The translations under genes were made by a program, and so were the position numbers. DNA of 64,000 nucleotides, taken from positions 283,578-347,577 of the forward strand of contig NZ_ABOX02000002.1 in NCBI RefSeq assembly GCF_000172555.1, written 5' to 3'. The notes below the pieces were generated by a model, which saw only the letters and a list, made by a program, of their open reading frames with translations, made no database searches and was not told the DNA's origin. This document shows positions 1-10,500 of the stretch, in pieces (within the stretch, counting starts at the first letter, position 1; each line of letters starts with the position of its first letter). The stretch comes from Pedosphaera parvula Ellin514. Its GTDB lineage: Bacteria > Verrucomicrobiota > Verrucomicrobiia > Limisphaerales > Pedosphaeraceae.

Positions 1-2
1 CA

Positions 3-410
3 TTTGTCGGCAGGCTGGCACATCCCAAAGTTCTAAATCGGATGGCGACCGCGGTGGCTACCATTGTGCCAAGCAGAAATGAGGCTTTTGGCCTGGTTAA
101 CATCGAATCGATGGCCGTGGGAACACCCATCATTGCTTCGAAAGTGGGAGGCATTGTTGAAATTGTAAGAGATGGCGTGGATGGGTTCCTGGTCTCCCCG
201 GATGATCCGCAATCCCTGGCGGATAAGCTTTATGCTCTGATGAGTAATCCCGACCTGCGTAGGGAAATGTCGTTGAATGCGAGAAAGCGTTTTCTCGCCA
301 CGTTTGAACAACATCATGTTATCCAACAACAGGCGGATTGGCTGGAAGCAATCATGGCAGGTGAACCCAAGCCGGCAATCGTGGATGTGAGCTATGGCAC
401 ATTATCTTGA
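3..410 (+). CDS. Glycosyltransferase family 4 (GT-B), C-terminal part; 5' end outside window
   Basis: Open reading frame that enters from the left edge; the frame is open from base 3, so the ATG at 42 is probably internal. The visible 135 residues are the C-terminal Rossmann half of a GT-B glycosyltransferase. They start with a FVGRL-like strand, then a PSRNEAFGLVNIESMA segment with the E-x7-E pattern that binds the nucleotide-sugar donor, then GTPIIASKVGGIVEIV and a C-terminal helix. Family knowledge: GT4 enzymes add one sugar from a nucleotide donor during capsule, exopolysaccharide or LPS assembly, at the cytoplasmic face. The stop overlaps the next gene by 17 bases, so the two are translationally linked. 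Acceptor and donor cannot be told from this fragment. Confidence 0.85.
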   Translation, partial: FVGRLAHPKVLNRMATAVATIVPSRNEAFGLVNIESMAVGTPIIASKVGGIVEIVRDGVDGFLVSPDDPQSLADKLYALMSNPDLRREMSLNARKRFLATFEQHHVIQQQADWLEAIMAGEPKPAIVDVSYGTLS

Positions 411-1845
411 AAAGATTTATCCCTTTGTTCCCATTCCAATTCAAAACCTTGGAATATCGCTCTATGGCCTGGCTTGGAGGCACGAGCGATTAGGCGGGGA
501 TTTCGGTAAATATGTGACTGGGTTTCAAAAGCGCTCGGGCTGGACAGCAGAAAGAATGCAAGGATATGTCGCAGGGGAGTTGCAGCGGGTTCTCATCCGA
601 GCTTATAAGGAGGTGCCCTATTACAAGAAGGCATGGGCCTCCGTCGGCGTTACTCTTTACGACCTGGATCGGATGACAGTCGAGGGGTTGTCGAAGTTGC
701 CGATCACGTCCAAATCAGATTTAAGAGCGGCTCCGGATGCATTTGTTGCCAGTTGTGCCCTGGCGGGAGGCAAGCTCCATCGCTATCACAGCAGCGGCAG
801 TACAGGAACGCCGATCACTTCCATATGCTCAGCGGAGGATCATAGGAGATTTATTGCGGCCAGGGAGGCACGGTCGTTTAACTGGGCTGGGTCAACGATT
901 CATGCGTCTCGGGCCATGATCGGCGGCAGGATGGTTGTTCCCAGAGGAGTGGCCCAACCTCCGTTCCATCGGTATAATTGGGCTGAGCGCCAGGCTTATT
1001 TTTCAGCCTATCACATTGCACCCGCGCACGTGCCGGATTATGTGAAGGCGTTCAACACTCACCAGCCCCGGCTGCTGACCGGGTACGCGAATTCCTATTA
1101 CCAGCTCGCCAGGATGATGAATGAGCAGGGAATCAAACTGAATTACGCACCAGATGCCCTGGTCTTGTGCAGTGAGAAACTGACGCCGGAAATGAAGGGA
1201 GTAATCAGGCAGGCTTTCCGGGCGCGTGCCTATGAAGAGTATGGCGCCGTTGAAAACTGTGTGCTGGCCACGGAATGCAAGCATGGCAGTTTGCATGTCA
1301 GTCCCGATTTTGGAGTGATGGAAATTGTCGATGATGAAGGAAAACCCGTTCCTCCAGGGCAGGAAGGCAGAATTTTATGCACCTCGTTGCTGAATGAGAC
1401 GCAGCCACTTATTCGATATGAGATTGGAGATATCGGCGTCTGGGCCGAAGGGAACTGCCAATGTGGGCGGGATCAATTACCAATACTAAAAGAGTTGGTT
1501 GGACGATTGGAGGACGTGGTAGTAGGACCTGATGGTCGCGAAATGGTTCGATTCCATTGGATGTTTATCAATATGCCCAATGTTTTGGAGGGGCAGGTCG
1601 TTCAGGAGGATTTGGATCGATTTACAGTCAAGGTGGTGGGGACAGGCAGTTTTAATGCAGAAGATGAGGCAATGATACGAGACGGTTTGTGGAAAGGTTG
1701 GGGGAGAGTAAATGTGGTCATCGAGAAGGTTAACGAGATACCCCGGACAGAACGGGGAAAAATCAGGGCGGTTATTTCCAAATTGAAGCCGGAACAACAT
1801 AAACAAATCAAGATGAACGCTGAGCAGGCGGGTCTCGTTTCCTGA
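394..1845 (+). CDS. CapK/PaaK-like adenylate-forming enzyme (phenylacetate-CoA ligase family)
   Basis: A 483-residue member of the ANL superfamily, in the branch holding phenylacetate-CoA ligase, coenzyme F390 synthetase and capsule protein CapK. The ATP-binding loop HSSGSTGTPI lies near residue 133. A YEEYGAVENC motif with the conserved aromatic and acidic residues lies near residue 280. An IRYEIGD motif near residue 346 binds the AMP ribose. The C-terminal subdomain follows and carries the late lysines (RGKIRAV). In this neighbourhood, between two glycosyltransferases, a role in activating an acyl or amino-acyl substituent for a surface polysaccharide is more likely than phenylacetate degradation; that is inference. 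It overlaps the upstream GT4 gene and is followed after 28 bases by a GT2 gene, suggesting one operon. Confidence 0.85.
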   Translation: MAHYLEKIYPFVPIPIQNLGISLYGLAWRHERLGGDFGKYVTGFQKRSGWTAERMQGYVAGELQRVLIRAYKEVPYYKKAWASVGVTLYDLDRMTVEGLSKLPITSKSDLRAAPDAFVASCALAGGKLHRYHSSGSTGTPITSICSAEDHRRFIAAREARSFNWAGSTIHASRAMIGGRMVVPRGVAQPPFHRYNWAERQAYFSAYHIAPAHVPDYVKAFNTHQPRLLTGYANSYYQLARMMNEQGIKLNYAPDALVLCSEKLTPEMKGVIRQAFRARAYEEYGAVENCVLATECKHGSLHVSPDFGVMEIVDDEGKPVPPGQEGRILCTSLLNETQPLIRYEIGDIGVWAEGNCQCGRDQLPILKELVGRLEDVVVGPDGREMVRFHWMFINMPNVLEGQVVQEDLDRFTVKVVGTGSFNAEDEAMIRDGLWKGWGRVNVVIEKVNEIPRTERGKIRAVISKLKPEQHKQIKMNAEQAGLVS

Positions 1846-1873
1846 AACAAGAGCGAGCGGCCATTCAAGGAAT

Positions 1874-2953
1874 ATGGAAGCGGGATTGGAAAAATCTTTT
1901 TTGCCTCAAAACGAAATCGCGCGGGAACTTCCGTTCGTGAGTATTATCATGCCGGTGTTTAACGAAGAGCGTTACATCGGAGGCATACTCGATGCAGTGC
2001 TTAAGCAGGACTATCCATCCGAGCGGATGGAAATCATTGTTGCTGACGGAGCATCGACCGACCAGACCCGTGATATTATAGTCTCGTTTCAAAGAGGACA
2101 TGGGAACCTGCGTTTGATTTACAATCCTGACCGCATCGTTTCGACAGGATTGAATCGGGCGATCGGCTGCGCGCGAGGGGAGATCATTGTTCGGTTGGAC
2201 GGACACTGTGAATATCCCAAGGACTATCTCCGCCGAGTGGTGCTACTGAGAGAGCGACTGGGGGCCGATAGTGTCGGGGGCACCCTGGTTCCGATCGGAT
2301 CGGGGTATATACAAAGCGCCATCGGAGCTGCGTATTATTCTCCGGTGGGAATTGGCGGAACGGCGCTCAAGGCTGTGGATGGGGTGGAAACGGTGCGCGA
2401 GGTCGATGCAGTGCATGGTGGTTGTTGGCGGGTGGAGAGATTACGCAAGGTGGGAGGTTTTGATGAGGAAATGGTGCGAAACCAGGATGATGAACTGAGT
2501 TTTCGGTTGCGCAAGGCCTCCGGTCGCATCTATCAGTGTACCTCCATCAAGGTGAAATATCACGTGCGTGACAGCTTTAAAAAATTGTTCATGCAGTTCG
2601 CGCAATATGGTTATTGGAAAGTCAGGGTGGTGAAGAAGCACCCGAAACAGGCCAGCGCGCGGCATTTCGTGCCGGCCTTGTTCGTGTTGTTCATCACCGG
2701 TTGCGCATTGGCTGCCCCTTTTACCCTGTACGCATTGTATGGGTTGTCGGGTGGCTTGGGGATATATCTTTCCGTGCTCGGTGTGGTGTCATTCCTGCAA
2801 ACAGCATCAAAGGACCGAAAACTTTGGCCGGGAATAGTGTTGGCGTTGTGCTCGATGCATTTCGGATACGGAGGAGGGTTTGTTCTGGGTTGGGTGAGGT
2901 CGTGGATAGGGCCCCTGCCAACGGATTCCATATTTGAGCGAACCACACGTTGA
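1874..2953 (+). CDS. Glycosyltransferase family 2, ExoA-like, membrane-associated
   Basis: 359 residues. The GT-A domain starts with SIIMPVFNEERYIGGIL (residues about 24-40). DGAST supplies the nucleotide-binding aspartate, a second acidic site is VRLDGHCEYP near residue 107, and NQDDELSFRLRK near residue 202 resembles the ED/D-x-D acceptor region. Two or three hydrophobic helices near residues 255-345 should anchor it in the inner membrane, as in ExoA of succinoglycan synthesis. It probably adds a sugar to a lipid-linked polysaccharide repeat. An AAGG purine run sits just before the ATG. It is last in the operon and ends 172 bases before a convergent gene, with a strong hairpin between. Confidence 0.88.
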   Translation: MEAGLEKSFLPQNEIARELPFVSIIMPVFNEERYIGGILDAVLKQDYPSERMEIIVADGASTDQTRDIIVSFQRGHGNLRLIYNPDRIVSTGLNRAIGCARGEIIVRLDGHCEYPKDYLRRVVLLRERLGADSVGGTLVPIGSGYIQSAIGAAYYSPVGIGGTALKAVDGVETVREVDAVHGGCWRVERLRKVGGFDEEMVRNQDDELSFRLRKASGRIYQCTSIKVKYHVRDSFKKLFMQFAQYGYWKVRVVKKHPKQASARHFVPALFVLFITGCALAAPFTLYALYGLSGGLGIYLSVLGVVSFLQTASKDRKLWPGIVLALCSMHFGYGGGFVLGWVRSWIGPLPTDSIFERTTR

Positions 2954-3044
2954 CTTAATGCCGGTGGATTACAGCATGCCAATCGCGCCAAAAGGTTCCT
3001 CGAACAGCCTGGCGACAGAGGATGCGAAGGCTTATAAAAAGTTT

Positions 3045-3091
3045 TGCGCCGCTGGCAGGCAATTCGGTGAAATTGCCCGACCAGCGGCGCA
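3045..3091. terminator. Bidirectional intrinsic terminator between convergent genes
   Basis: Perfect 11-bp inverted repeat, TGCGCCGCTGG with CCAGCGGCGCA. Inner arms GGCAATT and AATTGCC extend the stem to about 18 bp around a CGGTGA-type loop. TTTT precedes the stem on the left and ATTT follows on the right, so it can work in both directions for the GT2 gene and the minus-strand beta-helix gene. Confidence 0.8.
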
Positions 3092-3125
3092 GATTTAAGA
3101 CCAGTGCTCGACTGGCTGGTTATAC

Positions 3126-6100
3126 TTAGATAGTGCGATAGAACTTGGACCGAAAGGACGATGCACTGTTATCAGTGAACGCAATCAGTCCGTCGTTGCC
3201 GGCACTTACATTGCCCAAGGTCACCCAGGTCTGCAGATCGGAGGAGACCTGGAGATTGTAATTGGTTCCAGGATTGCCCTTCAAGACCACCTGGACTGAG
3301 CCGTCGGCCTGTTTTTGCAGGGGAACGCTGGCTGTGCGAACGGGAGCCGCCTGAACGGTGATCGTTGCAGTAGCACTGCTGCTATTACCCGAGCTGTCAG
3401 TCAGCGTGAAGGTAAACGTATCCGAGCCGGTAAAACCCGACTTGGGCGTATACAGGATGCCGCCGTCACAGGAACTCACGGTACCGCCTTGAGTCGTGTA
3501 GGGGCTGGCAATGCTGACCAGGATGGTGTCCTTGAACAGATTGGTAGTTCCCTGGAACGAGGTGGAGGTGAATTGAGTCGTGGTGTTGCCATTGGCCGTC
3601 AGAGTGATGCTGTTCGCAGCGACGTCTTTGGGCACGAATGTTGGATCGTTCGAGACGATAATACGATCAAGTGTCGCATTGGCTTCGCGGCCGCGGAACT
3701 TGATCGAGTGGCTACCCTGGGAGAGGGTGAAGGTTCTCGGGTTCAGCGCGAGTGGCTGTCCAGTGGTGCCACGTCCGTTCACGGCTGTCCATTGCCAGTT
3801 ATTGGACCAGACACCTTCGGCATCGTCATAGACATCTTCGGTGCCGCCATCCACGGAGACATAGAAGGAGTCGGCTGCGAACGAAGGTGAAAGCACCTTG
3901 CCCCAGATGTAGTAAGTGCCGGCGACAGGAACGTTCACGATGAACGTGACGCTGCCCTGTTCAGCAGTGGTGGTCGCAACGTAACGCTGAGAAGAATTCT
4001 GAGCGTTGGTGAATACCGTCATGGGGGCGACGAGGAGACCGGCTTCGGCTTCCAGAGGAATTGTGACCGTCTGGGCTGGAGCAGTGGGGGCAGTCACCGT
4101 GAGCGGGAACGTGGTGGTGCTGGAGGCGCTACCGTCGTTCACAGTAATGGTGATGTTGGCCGTGCCGGACTGGTTAGCAGCCGGAGTAACCGTGACCGTG
4201 CGATTGGAGCTGCTGCCGCCAAAGACGATGTTCGCATTAGGAACAAGCGTCGGATTGGAGGAAGTGCCCGCGAGGGTCAGGCTGGTGGCAGCCGTTTGCG
4301 CATCACTGACTGTGAAGGCAATCGCCGCGGTGGCCTTATTGGTTACGGTCGTCTGAGCGGTGATGGTAGAAATCACCGGAGGCGTATTGACGGGAGTAGC
4401 CGAAACAGTAACCGTGAAGGTTTTGCTGCTCGTAAGGCTGCCGTCGCTGACGGTGACCGTGATGTTGGCTGTGCCGGACTGGTTGGCAGCCGGAGTAACC
4501 GTGACCGTGCGATTGGAGCTGCTGCCGCCAAAGACGATGTTCGCATTAGGAACGAGCGTCGGATTGGAGGAAGTGCCCGCGAGGGTCAGGCTGGTGGCAG
4601 CCGTTTGCGCATCACTGACAGTGAAGGCGATCGCCGAAGAGGCAGTGCCCGCATTGAGGGTCTGGTTGGCGATGCTGGAGATCACCGGCGCCGAATTGGT
4701 GGCCGGAGGAGGTGTATTTGTTACCGAGCTGGTGGGCAACAGAACATAGGCGCCGAAGTTCGGCCCGGCAGCAGGAGGAGCAGAGGCCCCGACTGGAGCG
4801 GCAACTGGGAGACCCATCATAGGCACCATGATCGAACCGCCGTTATAGGTTCCCTTGACTACGGGAGTGCCGTAGAAGTTCTGGGCGCTATGCACTTCGT
4901 AAGCCGTGCCGACAGGTAGCACCTGGCTGACATCGACAGCCACGGAGTTCAGCTTTTCCCAGTTGTAAACGAGGATGTTGGCGCGTCCCGGCTCGTACTT
5001 GTTAGGACGAACAGCGATAACGTTCTTCGTTGGCGTTGTGGTCAGGTAACTATTGTTTGGATAGCTGCTCTGCGTGAGGCCGATGGTGGCACTGAGGAAG
5101 GTATTACCCGCCAGAGTCATGTTAGCGTTGGCGTTGAACATGGTGCTGGTCTGGAAGTAATTGCCCTGGCAAATGGCATTCGCAGAACCGCCGTCATAGC
5201 CCAGAAAGAAATCTGAACTGGTTCCCTGAGTGTCATAAATGAAGTTGGTGCGGACGACCGGATTTTGAGCCTGTCCCTGATAAGGGCCGATCAACAGATT
5301 TTGTTGATGCGAATTGGCCAGTGCGCCGTTCAGGAAGAAGGCGGAACCTTCGATGGTGAAGTTGTCGGCGATAGGACTGGCGGATCCAGTAGCTTGCATG
5401 CCCAGGGCGTAGTTGTTAAAAACGAGACTGTTTTCGACATACTTGACTGCCGGGGCTACGTTCTGTGCATAGATTCCATGACCGTGACCACGATCGGCAC
5501 CCTGCCACCCATTGTAATAGGAGAGCATGCCATAGACCTCGGTATTTCCAGCGGCCGTATTCATGCCTAAGCCGCCACCGATATTATCATGAATAACCAG
5601 GTTGATCAGCTTGCAGTTCGGGGCTCGCAGGTCGACTCCGCTCACGCAGAAGTCGATTTGCTTGCCGTCATAGGGAGCCCACCAGGTTGTGGGGAAAGGG
5701 CCGGTTTGAGTGCTGGTGCGGGTCGGAATCCATCCACTGGCGAATTGTTGGGAGTCCATGACTTCGAATCCCCAATAATTGACATAGCCACCGGTGCTTT
5801 GCGTGAGGTTGCCGTCAATGGTCGCGCGTTCGCCAGGATATTGCCGGACCGTGATGGGGGCAGCGGATGTGCCGGACAAACTGCTGGTGAACTTGGTGGG
5901 ACGGTTTAACTGACGATGAACACCGCCGCGCAACCAGATGGTATCACCAGGTTTAACGCTGGAAGCTGGTTCAACGCAGTCTGGAGATCCCACGGGCTGC
6001 TGGCGCTTCCGGTGCCGGAGGCGGTGCCGTGGGGGAGACATAGAACTCGGTGGCATGCTCTTGCCAGCGAGGCTGCGAGACCAAGTGTGACCAGAACTGA

Positions 6101-6226
6101 GGCTTTCAGAGTAGAACCAAATTTCGGAACCCGAAATTGGTTGGTTTTAAATTGTTGATTATGGGCCTTGCCACGGTATTGCACGCGGGCAGCCACACAA
6201 CGAGAGCACGGACACTGTGTTTTCAT
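3126..6226 (-). CDS. Secreted parallel beta-helix protein with cadherin-like, CBM6/35-like and C-terminal FYR domains (frameshifted near 5' end)
   Basis: The longest uninterrupted frame runs from 6056 to 3126 (976 residues). The natural start is probably 6226: that frame gives a signal-peptide-like N-terminus with the core LKASVLVTLGLAASLARA. The motif EFYVSPT, then GTASGTGSASSPWDLQTALNQ, then ASSVKPGDTIWLRGGVH, lie in three different frames between 6060 and 5920. Single missing bases would join them. Domains follow in this order: a right-handed beta-helix of the pectate-lyase type (about 5950-4750); two near-identical 103-residue cadherin/Ig-like repeats; a jelly-roll beginning EAEAGLLV that resembles CBM6/35; a cadherin-like domain with SGFTGSDTFTFTLTD; and a C-terminal 60-residue domain ending FYRTI. 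It is probably an extracellular polysaccharide-binding protein or lyase. The catalytic residues are not recognisable by eye. Confidence 0.8.
4152..4628 (-). repeat. Two near-identical direct repeats, period 309 bp, encoding cadherin/Ig-like modules
   Basis: About 168 bases at 4152-4319 recur at 4461-4628 with only a few substitutions (for example tta/ttg in the ggttagcag segment and acaagc/acgagc). The offset is 309 bases, or 103 codons, so the unit is one protein domain. Flanking parts of each domain differ far more, which points to recent duplication or gene conversion of the core. Confidence 0.85.
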
Positions 6227-6598
6227 TATGATGTTCTTAAGTATTTCTTATGTTACAAATGCAAAACTTCTCTAGGATGAATTGCACACAGGCTCAAATG
6301 AGCGTCGCCATGGTATGCGGGGTGTGATGAATGGTCATTGGAAAAGGCTGTAGGAATACTCCCGTTTTTTTGTAGGTCGATGTCTTACAAAAAATCGGCG
6401 GCACTGGAGGACCATACTTTCTGCCCACGAATGCGACTGACTTTCAATCGACCCGAGAAGAGTTGGAATCGGAACTTCAAAAGGCGACATGCCGGTTTGT
6501 TTCTGATGAAGCAAGCCACCTTGGGAGGAATTTAATCTACGAATGAGCCCGATAAGCAAGGGGCTCAGTACACCAATGCAAATGAAAGGAACTACAAT
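6227..6598. other. Divergent intergenic region (372 bp) between beta-helix gene and PKS-NRPS gene
   Basis: No convincing gene. It holds an AT-rich 9-bp inverted repeat, TTTTTTGTA at 6366-6374 and TACAAAAAA at 6386-6394, with an 11-base loop, which could be an operator or a weak terminator. A good ribosome binding site, AAAGGA at 6585-6590, sits 8 bases before the ATG at 6599 and fixes the PKS start. No clear sigma-70 promoter was recognised. Confidence 0.45.
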
Positions 6599-7579
6599 AT
6601 GATAGAAACAGTGACAGAAGGCATCGCCATCATCGGGATGACCGGGCGGTTTCCTGGCGCTTCAAACATTGAGGAGTTTTGGCGAAATCTTGCTACTGGT
6701 GTGGAGTCCATTTCCACGTTCAGCGATGATGAACTGGCGGCTTCCGGATTGGATGTGGCGGCAATCAGGAAAACACCTGGTTATGTTGCTGCACGTGGTA
6801 TTTTGAAGAATGCCGAATGGTTCGATGCGGCATTCTTTGGGATGAATTCGAAGGAGGCGGAGGTTACAGATCCACAGCAAAGACTCTTCCTGGAAGGAGC
6901 CTGGGAGGCATTGGAGCATGCCGGGTATGATCCTGAGAGGTACGCGGGTTCTGTTGGTGTGTATGCCGGCATGGGAAACAACACCTATTACATTAATAAC
7001 CTGCACTTGCGTCCGGATGTCCTCGAGTTGGTTGGTCCGATGGCAACGATGATGGGCAACGAGAAGGATTATCTGACGACGCGCGTTGCGTATAAACTTA
7101 ATTTAAAGGGCCCTGCAATTAATGTTAATACCGCCTGTTCGACATCATTGGTGGCGGTGTGCCAGGCGTGCCAGAGTTTGCTGAACTATCAATGCGACAT
7201 GGCGCTCGCAGGCGGCATTTCTGTCTCCTTTCCGCAGAAGCGCGGTTATTTTTATCAGGAAGGTGGGATCACATCCTCCGACGGACATTGTCGTGCGTTC
7301 GATGCTCAGGCACAAGGAACCGTTTCGAGCGACGGACTGGGAATAGTGGTGTTGAAACGTTTGGCTGAGGCTATCAAGCATGGGGATCAAATTTATGCCG
7401 TAATCAAAGGTGTGGGGCTGAACAACGATGGTTCCTTCAAGGTGAGCTTCACTTCTCCAAGTGTTGGCGGTCAGGCTGAGACCATTGCCCTCGCCCAAGC
7501 CCAAGCCCGGTTTCGACCCCGATACCATCACCTATGTCGAAACGCATGGTACGGGCACACCATTAGGCGACCCGATTGA
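6599..7579 (+). CDS. Hybrid PKS-NRPS, N-terminal ketosynthase part (separated from the rest by a local frameshift)
   Basis: Start of a beta-ketoacyl synthase (KS) domain of the modular PKS type. It shows GIAIIGMTGRFPGA, FDAAFFGM, DPQQRLFLE and the active-site NTACSTSLVAV with Cys180 (codon at 7136). The frame is lost at about 7506-7510 (run of C, CAAGCCCGG). The next conserved segment, GFDPDTITYVETHGTGTPLG with the catalytic His of HGTGT (codon 7545), is read in another frame. The original frame resumes at about 7588-7592, where GLAQAF needs one extra T in GGTTGG. The two shifts cancel, so this piece and the ORF from 7589 are in the same frame and almost certainly form one gene of about 2418 residues. 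A sequencing error is the simplest cause; otherwise the KS is inactive. Confidence 0.85.
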   Translation: MIETVTEGIAIIGMTGRFPGASNIEEFWRNLATGVESISTFSDDELAASGLDVAAIRKTPGYVAARGILKNAEWFDAAFFGMNSKEAEVTDPQQRLFLEGAWEALEHAGYDPERYAGSVGVYAGMGNNTYYINNLHLRPDVLELVGPMATMMGNEKDYLTTRVAYKLNLKGPAINVNTACSTSLVAVCQACQSLLNYQCDMALAGGISVSFPQKRGYFYQEGGITSSDGHCRAFDAQAQGTVSSDGLGIVVLKRLAEAIKHGDQIYAVIKGVGLNNDGSFKVSFTSPSVGGQAETIALAQAQARFRPRYHHLCRNAWYGHTIRRPD

Positions 7580-7588
7580 GATTGCAGG

Positions 7589-10500
7589 TTGGCCCAGGCA
7601 TTCGGTGACGCAGGCGGAAAAAGTAAATTTTGTGCGATTGGTTCAGTTAAGTCCAATATTGGTCACTTGGATACCGCCGCCGGCGTGGCAGGACTGATCA
7701 AGGCAGTGTTGGCGCTGAAAAATAAGCAGCTGCCACCCAGTCTGCATTACACGAAGCCCAATCCGAAAATTGATTTTGAGAACAGCCCGTTCTTTGTGAA
7801 TACGCAATTGACCGACTGGAATCCGGGAGGGATTCCCCGTCGAGCAGGTGTCAGTTCATTCGGTCTGGGGGGCACCAATGCACATGTGGTCTTGGAAGAG
7901 CCGCCGACAATGCCTGCTTCAAGTGCATCCCGTGAGTGGCAATTGCTGCTGCTGTCAGCAAAAACGAAGTCGGCTTTGAACGATGGGACCGCCAACCTGA
8001 CAGCCCATTTCAAAGCCAATCCTGGGCTCAAACTCGCGGACGTGGCCTACACCCTTCAGGTTGGAAGAGGGGTATTTGGCCATCGGCGAATGCTGGTATG
8101 CCGTAATGCTGCCGATGCAATCAAGACGCTGGAATCAGGGGACTCCAAGCGTGTGTTCACACAGCGCTCGGCTCTGAAAGATGTCCCCGTGTTTTTCCTG
8201 TTTCCAGGCCAGGGGGCACAATATGTGAGCATGGGGGCAGACCTTTACCGCACTGAACCAGTTTTCAAGGAAGAAGTTGACCGTTGCAGGAAACTCCTGC
8301 AGCCACAACTGGAGCTGGATCTGCATCAGATTCTATTTCCCCAGCCGGAACAGGCTGATCTGGCGAAGGAACTTTTGGTGCAAACCCGCACCACCCAGCC
8401 CGCGCTGTTTGTGGTTGAATATGCCTTGGCCAGGCTTTGGATGTCATGGGGCATCAAACCGAAAGCAATGATCGGCCATAGCGTGGGTGAATATGTCGCC
8501 GCCTGTCTGGCAGGTGTATTCACGTTGGAAGAAGGGCTGAGGTTGGTTGCCAGCCGCGCCCGGTTGGTGCAGGCGCAACCTGGCGGAGTGATGCTGGCGG
8601 TCAGGCTGTCTGAGGATGAATTGCAATCTCTGCAGGTCGATGACCTTTCCATTGGCGCAGTCAATGCCGCAAACCTGTGTGTCGTGTCAGGGCCAACCGG
8701 GCAGATTGAAAAGTTGGAAAAGGAACTGGACGCCCGGAACATCGGCAACCGCCGTCTATCGACATCGCATGCGTTCCATTCGACGATGATGGAGCCGGTG
8801 GTGTCACCCTTTTTGGAACTGTTAAAGAAGGTAACTTTCAAAGCCCCGACCATTCCGTACGTGTCGAATGTCACAGGCAAATGGATTACCCCTGCCGAGG
8901 CAACCGACCCGGTTTATTGGGCTCGACATGTGCGAAAGACTGTTCGATTTGCGGAAGGTGTTACAAAGTTATTGGAGGATTCACAAGCGATCCTGCTGGA
9001 GGTCGGACCGGGCAAGACGTTGACAACTTTGGTGCTTCAGCATGCGGCAAGGTCTCCTGACCAGATGGTGATATCCTCCATGATGCCCGGGAAAGACGAG
9101 GGGCAGGAAATGCTGAATGCGCTTGGAAAACTTTGGCTCGCAGGCGCCACCGTGGATTGGCCGGGCTTCTATCAGCAGGAGAGCCGCTGTCGAGTTGCGC
9201 TCCCGACCTATGCGTTTGAACGGAGCCGGTTCTGGATTGAACCTCCTGCCGTGAACACAAGGCAATTGGCTGCCCTGGCAAATCCAATGAGAGAAGTAGC
9301 GACTGTTTACGAAGTGGCAAGGAGCGCCCTCACAATCGAAGAAAGTCGGAATGGGATCACACGGAGCAGTCGGTTGGAGCATGCACTCAAGGGGCTTTTT
9401 GAGGAAATTTCGGGAATACAGATTTGCCATTCATCACGTTCGGAAGCATTTGTGGAGCTGGGTTTTTATTCCCTCTTACTCGCACAGGCAAGCCAGTTCA
9501 TTCAGAAGCGATTTGGCATCGAGGTCACATTCCGACAGCTACAGGAGGAGTTATCCACCTTAAAGGATTTAGCTCAATATCTCGATGTCCGGTTGCCCGC
9601 AGAAACACCAGCTGTTGGTCAAGGAAAAGTTGAAGAGGTCGAGATTCCGCCGGCATCCACTGGATCAGAAAGCCAAACGAGTTCAGAGCCTACGATCTTT
9701 CCCTTGACTGAAGGGCAGACCGAGTTGTGGCTGGCCGCGCAGTTGGGGGCGGATGCTTCCCGCGCATTCAACCAAAACTTCCTCCTGCATCTTAGGGGCC
9801 AATTGAGGCAGGAATTCCTGATGCAGGCTCTTCAGGAAGTTGTAAATCGGCACGATGCCTTGCGGACCACCTTTCTTCCCGACGGGAAGGAGCAACAAAT
9901 TGCAGCCCATCTAGAGATCGAGGTTCCATTTGTGGATTTGTCATCCATTGCTGAGCCAACCCGCGACCAAAAAATCAGAGAACTACTCAAGGAAGAGGAT
10001 GAATTCACCTTCGATCTGGCGAAGGGACCGCTGTTTCGCGCAAAAATAATCAAGGTTTCCACCGAATACCATATGCTCGTGATTTCATCCCACCATATTG
10101 TAATGGATGGATGGTCAATGGGAGTTGTCTTTAATGAGGTTAGTAGAATCTATTCGGCAAAACTCGAAGGAAAGGCGGGGTTGCTCGCGCCAGCCATGCA
10201 ATTTAAGGAATATGTGGAATGGCAACAGGGGACAGAGGCCTGCAAGAAAAGTGCGGAAGCAGAGGCGTATTGGCTGCGGCAATATGAAACTGTGCCAACC
10301 AACCTGGAATTGCCTGCGGATAACGCGCGTCCCTTGAATAAGACCTATAAAGCTGGCACCGAGTGCCTGGTGATTAGTTCCGCTCTTTATAAGACTTTGA
10401 AAGAAGCAACAGTGGAGCAAAGGTGCACGCTTTTTACTTATCTGCTCGCGAGTTTCAATGCCTGGCTTTATCGGTTGAGCGGGCAGGAGGATATTGCCAT

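Noticed and set aside
6335..6559. 74-codon minus-strand frame in the divergent intergenic region
   Set aside because: No motif, no ribosome site, and it sits where promoters of both flanking genes are expected.
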